64,000 nucleotides of DNA from a virus, in IMG/VR virus record IMGVR_UViG_3300026484_000295, positions 62,001-126,000 of that record; one strand, written 5' to 3'. This document shows positions 36,013-45,151 of this stretch, one piece after another. The translations under genes and the position numbers were made by a program. The number at the start of each line of letters is the position of its first letter. The first letter of the stretch is position 1. The notes beneath the pieces are model-generated. The model saw only the letters and a list, made by a program, of their open reading frames with translations. It made no database searches and was not told the DNA's origin.

Positions 36013-36540
36013 TTAAGAAACAGTAATCTCTACTTGATAAGTAAATGAAAGTGTTCTATTTTCAGTTTTAGTAATACCATCAAATGTAATATGTGTTAAT
36101 TTTTTATTAGATATATCAAATAAACCCAATTCATTAAACTTAACACCATTAGCTTCTGTTGAACTAATAGTAGCATTAACTTCAATAATTTTTGAGTTTG
36201 GTTCAATTATATTATTAGCATCATCCGTAATATCTAAAACTTTGATACCGTTTCCAGATCCAACTACATCTTCCGAATGTGCAGCTTCAAATAATGTGTC
36301 CGTAGATACATCAGGAGTTTTTTCATTACCATCTACATCTTCTCCACCTGATCCAAATCTAATAGTTGCTATTCTATACGCATCAGCATTAGTTACATCA
36401 CCATGAACTGCTCCAAATGCTAATGTTCTAACAAAGTTATCTAATTTAATTTTGTTTCTTTTTTCAACAACTAAATCTAAGCCATCAAATACTTTTAATG
36501 TACCAATTACACTTGGTGTTGACATTTCTTTCATACTCAT
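36013..36540 (-). CDS. Structural protein of the fibre/baseplate region, 175 aa
   Basis: Start placed at the ATG at 36538-36540 behind AAGGGG. A longer frame would begin at a TTG upstream of the late promoter and cannot be on the late transcript. The protein has VEKRNKIKLDNFVRTLAFGA, then YRIATIRFGSGG, and a C-terminal FNELGLFDISNKKLTHITFD, then TLSFTYQVEI. That beta-rich pattern is common in phage baseplate or fibre-attachment proteins. I do not know a specific T4 counterpart. By position it follows gp6 and the giant protein, where T4 has gp8/gp9. Confidence 0.7.
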   Translation of the reverse strand: MSMKEMSTPSVIGTLKVFDGLDLVVEKRNKIKLDNFVRTLAFGAVHGDVTNADAYRIATIRFGSGGEDVDGNEKTPDVSTDTLFEAAHSEDVVGSGNGIKVLDITDDANNIIEPNSKIIEVNATISSTEANGVKFNELGLFDISNKKLTHITFDGITKTENRTLSFTYQVEITVS

Positions 36541-36578
36541 TTTGGTTCCCCTTGAACAATTTTTTATTTGTTTTATTT

Positions 36579-36586
36579 TATTTATA
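36579..36586 (-). promoter_or_regulatory. T4-type late promoter TATAAATA
   Basis: Exact box 38 bases upstream of the chosen start of the 175-aa gene. It decides that start. Confidence 0.8.
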
Positions 36587-36631
36587 TTCAAATACCTTTT
36601 TTTATTTTAAAAAAGATTTTTTTATTAAGAT

Positions 36632-39600
36632 TTAAAGATACACATTAGGATTTTCAGCATATGTTCCTTGTATTTTATCAATAATTCCAACTTCAGTATA
36701 ATCCCCGAATATTAATTCAACTATTGATGAAGTATTATCCTTAATAACCGTCATTGATTTAGCTATAGAACCATCTGTTCGTTCTTTATATAAATCTATT
36801 TTTGTTTTGTAATCTGTATCTAAGGACATATATTCATCAAACTTAAATAAAGCACTTGTTAATATATCATTATTTATATCTATATCTATTTTTTCATACA
36901 TACGATATTTAAAAATTGATTCGATAATTTGATTAATATTTGGATCCAAAATATCTATACTCTCTAATTTATATTTTTCATTATAACTAAATGTATGATT
37001 TTTAACTAAATCATCAAATGTATAAGATAACTTCATTTGTTCAGTTCTAATTCGTGCTTGTATTTTTTTATTATCTACTACCAAATATCTAGTATCAATT
37101 TTATCAATCATATTCATATTTAATGTTTCATGGAATGTAGTTATATATTGATAATAATCAAAACCAGAAACATCTTTCATTGATATATTTAAGGTATCTT
37201 TAAAATAATAATCAAATCCAACAATCAAATTATCATACACACCAGTTGTAATTTGAGATAAATCATCACCTTGTTGATCGTATTCAAATTCATTATATGG
37301 TATTTCATCATGGGGAATTTGTCCGACCCAAGTCTCATAAGGAACGTTATATCCAAAAGATTCCCATTCTTTATAATCCCATATATAATCATAATAACCA
37401 ACTCCATACATAAGATTATCAGAATTATTAATTGAGATAATATCTTTTGTATTTATTCTTTCCTGATTAAGAGATGTATTTAATACATCATCAGGATATA
37501 CTGTTAATGTATCTCGGATAAAAAATTCACTTATAATATTTAAATCATCGAATAGACCTAATGTTGCACTATTATCTATTGAATAATCATCATAATATTC
37601 CATACCAACATCAGCTTTTTCATGTATTACATTGTCTACACCATATCTATTCACAGTCCATTTTCTGGAAATATATAGTTGTTCATCTCTAAAAATAGAC
37701 ACATCTAAATTATCATTAAATATCATACCGTATTTTAAACGTTCGTATGTTCTTACTGATGCAATATTACCCTGCGGATCATTCACAACATTATATTGGA
37801 ATATTTCATTCATTTGCACATCAATGTCTGATGGATTATCGGCAGATTCATCAACACTCAATCTATTTAATATAAATCCTCTTATTTTATCTGTAAACCA
37901 TTTACCCGTTCCATATGATATTTGTTCATTACCAGCTTGAATAGTTAAAGAATCTGTAAAAGTTTTATCATCATTCAAATATAATTTATCACTTACTGTT
38001 ACATATATACTATCTTCTAAATTTAAAGTACGATATTCATCAATAAGAAGAGTATCTTTAATTTTAGTATTAATAGCATCATCATAAAAAATATTCGTGT
38101 CATAAATTTCTAATAAACTATCTGAAAACACAATATTAGTTTTTTCTTCTTCCAAATTAAATTTGGTTAGTAACCAATCTGATAAATTCACTTTAAACAT
38201 ACTTTCACTTATTTTAGCATCTTCAAAACCATAATCAAGGTAATCAGTCATTTGAATATTCATATAATTGTCTCTTAACTTGTAACCATACCAAACAGTA
38301 TCAAATATTGATATATTAGTTTTATTTTCAATATTTTCTTTTCTAATAATACTATTATCATGATTTTGAATATATAATTTATCTTTAAAACCAAATTCAA
38401 CAATTTTTAACTCGTCGGCTATTGATATATTTGTACCTATTTCATCTATTTCTATTTCTTCATAAATTAAAATTTTCTCAGTAAATGTTATCAATGCATT
38501 TGAATCATATAATAAATTCATAGAATCAAGTCTTAAATATTCTCTAAGCTCCGTAGTTATATCGAATTCTTCAGATATACCATGGAACATATGCGGCAAT
38601 TCATCATGACCAAATTTATCAAATTCTTGCCATATCCAAGGTTTTTTAACTATATTAATATATGTGGTTATCGAATCTATAATACTTACAGATACACTAT
38701 CCTTAATATTATTTGATATATCTTGCATTAAATAATCATATAAAGAAATATAATTATCATCATAAAATGTATCAGTCATAGTAAAAATTAAACTATCATC
38801 TAATTTTGATGTAATTGAACGTTCTATTGATTCATCAGTATAGCCCATTTGACCATACAAATCATGATATTCTGATAGTCGTCTATCATCAAATTCATAT
38901 TCTATTGCAACATCTTCTAAAAACGTTTTCTCTGTTTGTGAAATAACTAATGAATCACTATATATTTTATTAGACAAAACATCTATAAGTTTATCATTTA
39001 GCGATATTGTCATTCCATCTATAATAAATTTACTTTGATGTCCATAATATAATCGATCTAATAATGATACTTCTTGTTTTTCTAAATTTATTTGTTTTAT
39101 ACTACCATATTCATTTTCATTTAATAAAATAGTAGTTTTTTCAATCATATTAAAATAGGTTTTAAGATTTTCCATTAATCTAGTTCTTAAATTATCATCT
39201 TTATATTTAAGCAATACAAAATTATCCTCTTCAATTTTTATTGATCTTAAATAATCTCTATCAAATTTAGTCATACCTCTTTCTATTTTCATTTTATGCT
39301 TTGTATCAATATATACATTATCACTAATTTCTAATTTAAATAAGTTATCTCGCTCTACATTTGCAGCATTAATTCCAAAAATACCAACTATTGATTCATC
39401 ATTAATAATGCTTGCATATTTATCCAATGATACTACGTACTCTCTAAAGTCGTATCTTATATGTCTATTAATTAATGAATCGGTAATTTTATTGGCAAAA
39501 TATTCTTCAGAAATATTATCATTATCAATCTTTGAATATATTTCACTTCTTAAATTTTCATCAATTATATCAATAGTATAAAAATCTAATAGATTTATAC

Positions 39601-42600
39601 GAATTATATCCTTACTAAAAACATGTATATCATATAATAATGAATCTCTAACTCTTGCATTATGCATATCTGAACCAGGTTGATTAGCTCTATAAAACTT
39701 TTGTGAAATTAAATCACTATATGGATCTATTGGTAGCATTCGCATAAACCCAAAATCTATACGTATAATACCTAATGCATCAATTAATAAAGAATCTACC
39801 ATATTAGCAATTCTATCTAAATCAGCAGAGTTATGATAAAATTCATCGTATGCAAATTCATTATGTCCTGGTATAAATGTTCCATTATCAGTTATAAATG
39901 ATTCTCTTTCTCGTCCTGCCCAAATATGTATTTCTGTATGTATTGTATCAATTGGCTTTATCTGAATATTTTCACTTTCCACCATATCTAATTTAGCAAT
40001 ATATTTATCTTTTAATGAAATATCATTCATATCTAATAACTCTGTTTCAAAACCTTGTTCTAATAGTGAATCATAAACCATAGCACTTATATCCTGTCCC
40101 AATATTGTAGGATTGCTTTGATGAAAATATTCGTCAATAGCAAATTCATCATGTCCTGGAATATCAAGTACATCATATAGAATACATATATCAGTCCAAA
40201 TAGAATCCAATACAGCAATATTTAATTGTTCATAAAATTCGTGTAAAATAGTTTGATGCATTAAATCTTTCATACCGATTAATGTTGTTTGATCTTCAGG
40301 TCCAGAATATTCATCTAAACCATATAAATCCATAGGTAATTGTTCCATATCATAAAATCGAATATTAAATTCTGTATCAATGTCAATCAAATAATCTTCT
40401 ATAATATTTGTTTCCGTAACATCATCAATATCATTCATAATATCAATAGTAGGTATATAATCTATAAAATGTGATTCAATAATATTATCTTGTTCAAAAA
40501 TATTTTGTTTGATATGAAAATAATCATCAATATAAGTATCAACTACTTTCTCAAATTCATTTTCAGGTATGCATTCCCACCATAAATTTGCTAAATTAGG
40601 TGGAGTATATATAGATTCAGGTCTCTGCTTCCAAATTTCTTTATTTAGTACATACCATTCATCATCTATACCATATGTTTCATCATCCATAACCATCAAA
40701 TCATGTCCACCAACTTTTACACTTCTATCATAATCATATGGTATTTCATCATGGGCGCCACACAGTTTTAATCCTTCAGATGGAAAAATTACACCAATTT
40801 TAGATGTTATTATAGAACGGTCTATTGTTTGTATTCTAATGTTTTCACTAAACGCAGAAATAATATCGATGATATTTCTATCTCCTACCACAATATCTGC
40901 TTCTTTAGAAACTGCTTCTGCTGATGAACTTTCCATAATCTTAATAGTAAATATAATTTTATCTAAAACAGTATGAAAAGGTAAAAATTCATCAAATAAA
41001 TCTTGGACTATTTTCTCATAAATATCATAAGTTGCATCACCTTTACTATCCTTTATATTAATAGCCATAGATAAATCTAACATTGAAGATGCAATTACAT
41101 CTTCTGTAAATAATGCTAGTATCTTAGTTATTAAATCATAACGTTTGATATTAAATAAATAGTCAAAATAATGTTCTACTGGCTGCTTAATATTGTCTAA
41201 ATACGTTAATTCTTCAAGATCAGTTATTTCAAGATTTATGAATGAATTATATACTAAGTTTGAATCGGTTATTACTTTATAAATTTCATCTACATTGTTA
41301 CCTAAATCCGCAAGGAGAGTATGTTCTTTTATTTTATTATATTCCACAGATAAATTTGGATGATCAAATTGCTTTAATTCAAAATATATCACTTTTTTAA
41401 ATTCTTCAACAGTCTTTACATCATTCATAAGAATATAATTTGGTAAAAATCTCTCAACAAACCATCGAATTATAACTAAATTAACGCTTAATATATCAAA
41501 TCCCTGTTCAATAGATAACCGATTTAATACATCTAATACCTCAAATAAGTAATCTACAGGTTTATTTAGTTCATATTTAATAATATCTTCATATTCATTA
41601 TAATTATCAGAAAAACTAACATATGAATTAGTAATCATACTATAATCTAATAATCTATAATCTTTTTTAGAAAAAACACCATCATCAATAATAGGACGGA
41701 TTAACAATAACGGTTCTTTCCAATCAACAGACATTTTAATAAATCCATTTATATCTAAAATATCATATTTGAATGGTTTTTCAAAATGCACATGATTATT
41801 ATCTTGAATATCATTCCAGTCTGAATAATTTATAATTGGTTTATACGTTTCAATAGTATCTTTTTTTATCTTTTCTAATTCATCCGTAAAAATATAAAAT
41901 AACCGTTCTTTATCATACTGATTAAATGTCATCATTGAAACTTCAGAAACAATTGCATTATCAGCATTTTCTTTTATAAAATCAACAATATCTTTTAAAT
42001 TATTCTCTATCCATACATTATGAATCAAATAATAATCGAATTGTTCTAGTAAAAAATCATCTTCAAGATATTTTCTTATATATTCTATCAATATATTATG
42101 TATATTATTCGTATCTAAAGAAAAATGCTCATAATTATTATTTTTAAAAATATCAATCAAATCATCATATGAACCAGAAATCAATTTCGTCTCCATTAAA
42201 TCAGCAACTAATTCTTTTAATGTATCAACAATATAGATTGAAGATGGTAATACAGTTGAAACTCTAGCCCATTCAGATATGAATTTATTACGTTGAACCA
42301 TATAAACCGATGAAACATTTATATCATTTGAAATGGCTTTTAAATTTGACTTTAAATATGATTCCAATCCTTTTAAAGACGAAGTATTCGTTTTAAACAT
42401 TAAATATGGTTCTTCTTCTAAATTTTGAGGTTTTGCATTATTAATATCTATATCTAATTGTTCACCCAATAAATTATGTTGTTGTGAATCATTAATTTTA
42501 TCCTGTCCTCTCCCTAACATATATACATTATCAGGAATCATCATAGATGAATAAATATTTTCTCTACCAAAAAATTGACTGTTAGAATTTTGAGGTAATA

Positions 42601-45142
42601 CATTTCCTGCATAAAAAATTGAATTTACGGTCATACCTCTATCTCTATGACTATAATTAACAAATTCAGTTTCTTCTAGTTCTAATTCAATAGTTATTAA
42701 ATCATCATATATAAAAAATAATTTTTCTTCTTTTGAATCAAAATAAACCGAATTATTCATTTTTGTATCAATAAAAATTTCACTAGTTAAATTGATATCA
42801 ATATACATATCTATTATTTTTAATCTTGGAATACCAGTCAAACTATCTATATATATTATTTTATCATAAAGACGTACCTCGTCATTGTTTGCTATATATA
42901 AATTTTTAATATTAAATCTCTTTTCATTTATCTCAATTATAAAGATCATCTCAAAACTATCAAAATATATACTATTAATTATAGGTTTATTAATAGATAT
43001 TGGAGAAACAGCTTCTATTTCATCATATTCTTCTGTAATTGGATTTTTTAAATATATTTTTTTATTAGCAAAAACAAATCCTTCTTCACATAGCTCTTGG
43101 TCGCAATAATTAATTTTATTTTTAATATTATCAAATTTGAGATTATCAATATGTAAACCTCTATTTAGACCATCGTTTAATTGAATTATTAATTGCTCGT
43201 TACAATAATTAAATATAATTAAATTACGTTCTTGATCATAATTAAATTTATTTAAAAAAATAAGATTCCGATAAAATGGAATTTTTTTAATATTGTCAAC
43301 TATTGTTGAATACACCACGGTATTACGTTGTTTATATTCAACAAGTGTAATTTTATCAATAATTTCAATCACATTTTCATTATAAGGATTAAGGATATTT
43401 GAATAATTATATCTTTCAAAAGATTTTTTATATGCTTTACCATTATCCATAAATACAGTTTTTCTAATATTATTATTAAAGTCATTTATCTCAAAATCGG
43501 AATAATAGTTAAGTTCAAAATTATCATACATAATATCATCTATCAAGACATATTCTATAATAGTATGAAATCTAAAATTTATACTTTTATTTAAGTCATT
43601 AAAAAAATCTACATAAATTTTAGGTTCATAAACATAGTTATATGTATTAAACCCAATAATCAATTTTTCATTTTCAATTATTAGTTGGTGTGATGATTCA
43701 TCCAGACCAACTATTTCATATGTACGTATATATCTTTCTTCTTGCTCTTCTATACCAACTTTTACTTTAAATGCAACATTTAATTTCTCATAAAATCCAG
43801 AATCATTATATTTATAAATTATAAAATTATCTAAAAAACCTGTAGTATATATGGTTAAATTATTATATTCTTTTTCTTCAAATACAATACCAATTATATC
43901 AGTATCAATTCTAATGTCTTCTATAATATGATTGATTGATAGACCATTTAAGTCATAAATAATATAATCTTTAACTACTACCTTGTAATACATAGTATTA
44001 TCATCAAAATAATTTTTTATAAAATACCCATATAACTCTTCACCATCTAAAGGAACTATTCTTTCATATATACGTTCACCATTTATATACAATTTAAATG
44101 TTGATTCATCAACTTGTAAATTTTTATCTAAATAAAAATAAATTTCTAAATTATTATCTTCTTCATTTAAAAAATAAGTAAGATTATCACTATCAAGATT
44201 AATAGTTTGATTACTAAATACATCTTCTCTAATAAGTTTTGTTTGACTTTTTTCTAATGCATACCCCATTCCGTTGTTATCTACCAATATACTTTGATAT
44301 TCTTTATATTTTTCAACTATTGATGATATTTCTAATGAAAAAATAGCTAACAAATTAACTATGTTATCAATTACAAAATTATCATAAGAGATTTTTTCTT
44401 TTCCAGAAAAAACATATCTAACAACATTTTTATCATATGAAATGTAGTCTTCTAAATATACAACTAATACACTCTTTGCGAAAATTATTTCATTATCAAA
44501 AGTTCTAATATTTAATAATGAACTTAATGAACCAGCTATATTATCAACGATTTGATGAATAGAATACTCATTGTGTTTAGATAATTCTGTTAAAATTATA
44601 TCAAATTCGTCTATTAATTGTTTGTGTTCATCTACTATCAATTTATAATGTTCATAAGTACTTTTATAAACTTTCTTTTTATATATTTCCGGAGTCTCTA
44701 AATATTTTTTATAATTTTCATCATATAATTCTTTGTTTATATTGTAAGTATCCTGTAATTTAAAATATAATGAACAAATAGGCTGTAAAAAATTATACTC
44801 TTCTATAGCAAAATAAAAAAATATAAAATCTTTAATATCATCAAGAGTTTGCACTAAATCTTTTTTTGAATAACGTTCTAATTTTATTTTTTCTTGACTA
44901 TCATTCATATAAACATGAAATGCTCTAGGATCGATATTATATGGTATTCTAAATTGAGGCAAGAATTTATTTTTATAATATATATCTTTATTTAATAATT
45001 CACCAACAGTATATGAATTTTCATGTTCTATATTTATATCACGTACTTTTTCAAATAATAGAGGATTTAAGACATTATAAATAAATTTTGAATCTTCTTT
45101 TTCTAGAATTTCTCTAGGTAACGATTTTAATAGATTTGGCAT
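36632..45142 (-). CDS. Giant baseplate-region protein, 2836 aa (gp7 position)
   Basis: One uninterrupted frame of 2836 residues directly downstream of gp6, where T4 has gene 7. I see no clear sequence match to gp7 and only position supports that link. Residues 1-200 are helical. The middle is beta-rich with many strands of the type IYVDFFNDLNKSINFRF. From about residue 1450 the protein consists of loosely repeated units D-x-L-x-x-x-x-x-D and a short motif recurring about six times (GHDEFAIDEYF, GHNEFAYDEFY, GHDELPHMF, PHDEIPYNEF, AHDEIPYDY, GGHDLMVMDD). It is among the largest phage baseplate-region proteins I would expect. No enzymatic motif seen. Confidence 0.85.
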   Translation of the reverse strand: MPNLLKSLPREILEKEDSKFIYNVLNPLLFEKVRDINIEHENSYTVGELLNKDIYYKNKFLPQFRIPYNIDPRAFHVYMNDSQEKIKLERYSKKDLVQTLDDIKDFIFFYFAIEEYNFLQPICSLYFKLQDTYNINKELYDENYKKYLETPEIYKKKVYKSTYEHYKLIVDEHKQLIDEFDIILTELSKHNEYSIHQIVDNIAGSLSSLLNIRTFDNEIIFAKSVLVVYLEDYISYDKNVVRYVFSGKEKISYDNFVIDNIVNLLAIFSLEISSIVEKYKEYQSILVDNNGMGYALEKSQTKLIREDVFSNQTINLDSDNLTYFLNEEDNNLEIYFYLDKNLQVDESTFKLYINGERIYERIVPLDGEELYGYFIKNYFDDNTMYYKVVVKDYIIYDLNGLSINHIIEDIRIDTDIIGIVFEEKEYNNLTIYTTGFLDNFIIYKYNDSGFYEKLNVAFKVKVGIEEQEERYIRTYEIVGLDESSHQLIIENEKLIIGFNTYNYVYEPKIYVDFFNDLNKSINFRFHTIIEYVLIDDIMYDNFELNYYSDFEINDFNNNIRKTVFMDNGKAYKKSFERYNYSNILNPYNENVIEIIDKITLVEYKQRNTVVYSTIVDNIKKIPFYRNLIFLNKFNYDQERNLIIFNYCNEQLIIQLNDGLNRGLHIDNLKFDNIKNKINYCDQELCEEGFVFANKKIYLKNPITEEYDEIEAVSPISINKPIINSIYFDSFEMIFIIEINEKRFNIKNLYIANNDEVRLYDKIIYIDSLTGIPRLKIIDMYIDINLTSEIFIDTKMNNSVYFDSKEEKLFFIYDDLITIELELEETEFVNYSHRDRGMTVNSIFYAGNVLPQNSNSQFFGRENIYSSMMIPDNVYMLGRGQDKINDSQQHNLLGEQLDIDINNAKPQNLEEEPYLMFKTNTSSLKGLESYLKSNLKAISNDINVSSVYMVQRNKFISEWARVSTVLPSSIYIVDTLKELVADLMETKLISGSYDDLIDIFKNNNYEHFSLDTNNIHNILIEYIRKYLEDDFLLEQFDYYLIHNVWIENNLKDIVDFIKENADNAIVSEVSMMTFNQYDKERLFYIFTDELEKIKKDTIETYKPIINYSDWNDIQDNNHVHFEKPFKYDILDINGFIKMSVDWKEPLLLIRPIIDDGVFSKKDYRLLDYSMITNSYVSFSDNYNEYEDIIKYELNKPVDYLFEVLDVLNRLSIEQGFDILSVNLVIIRWFVERFLPNYILMNDVKTVEEFKKVIYFELKQFDHPNLSVEYNKIKEHTLLADLGNNVDEIYKVITDSNLVYNSFINLEITDLEELTYLDNIKQPVEHYFDYLFNIKRYDLITKILALFTEDVIASSMLDLSMAINIKDSKGDATYDIYEKIVQDLFDEFLPFHTVLDKIIFTIKIMESSSAEAVSKEADIVVGDRNIIDIISAFSENIRIQTIDRSIITSKIGVIFPSEGLKLCGAHDEIPYDYDRSVKVGGHDLMVMDDETYGIDDEWYVLNKEIWKQRPESIYTPPNLANLWWECIPENEFEKVVDTYIDDYFHIKQNIFEQDNIIESHFIDYIPTIDIMNDIDDVTETNIIEDYLIDIDTEFNIRFYDMEQLPMDLYGLDEYSGPEDQTTLIGMKDLMHQTILHEFYEQLNIAVLDSIWTDICILYDVLDIPGHDEFAIDEYFHQSNPTILGQDISAMVYDSLLEQGFETELLDMNDISLKDKYIAKLDMVESENIQIKPIDTIHTEIHIWAGRERESFITDNGTFIPGHNEFAYDEFYHNSADLDRIANMVDSLLIDALGIIRIDFGFMRMLPIDPYSDLISQKFYRANQPGSDMHNARVRDSLLYDIHVFSKDIIRINLLDFYTIDIIDENLRSEIYSKIDNDNISEEYFANKITDSLINRHIRYDFREYVVSLDKYASIINDESIVGIFGINAANVERDNLFKLEISDNVYIDTKHKMKIERGMTKFDRDYLRSIKIEEDNFVLLKYKDDNLRTRLMENLKTYFNMIEKTTILLNENEYGSIKQINLEKQEVSLLDRLYYGHQSKFIIDGMTISLNDKLIDVLSNKIYSDSLVISQTEKTFLEDVAIEYEFDDRRLSEYHDLYGQMGYTDESIERSITSKLDDSLIFTMTDTFYDDNYISLYDYLMQDISNNIKDSVSVSIIDSITTYINIVKKPWIWQEFDKFGHDELPHMFHGISEEFDITTELREYLRLDSMNLLYDSNALITFTEKILIYEEIEIDEIGTNISIADELKIVEFGFKDKLYIQNHDNSIIRKENIENKTNISIFDTVWYGYKLRDNYMNIQMTDYLDYGFEDAKISESMFKVNLSDWLLTKFNLEEEKTNIVFSDSLLEIYDTNIFYDDAINTKIKDTLLIDEYRTLNLEDSIYVTVSDKLYLNDDKTFTDSLTIQAGNEQISYGTGKWFTDKIRGFILNRLSVDESADNPSDIDVQMNEIFQYNVVNDPQGNIASVRTYERLKYGMIFNDNLDVSIFRDEQLYISRKWTVNRYGVDNVIHEKADVGMEYYDDYSIDNSATLGLFDDLNIISEFFIRDTLTVYPDDVLNTSLNQERINTKDIISINNSDNLMYGVGYYDYIWDYKEWESFGYNVPYETWVGQIPHDEIPYNEFEYDQQGDDLSQITTGVYDNLIVGFDYYFKDTLNISMKDVSGFDYYQYITTFHETLNMNMIDKIDTRYLVVDNKKIQARIRTEQMKLSYTFDDLVKNHTFSYNEKYKLESIDILDPNINQIIESIFKYRMYEKIDIDINNDILTSALFKFDEYMSLDTDYKTKIDLYKERTDGSIAKSMTVIKDNTSSIVELIFGDYTEVGIIDKIQGTYAENPNVYL

Positions 45143-45151
45143 TTATTTTCC

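Noticed and set aside
36541-36591. Extended 175-aa protein from an upstream TTG
   Set aside because: The TATAAATA box at 36579-36586 lies inside it, and a good ATG with AAGGGG follows.
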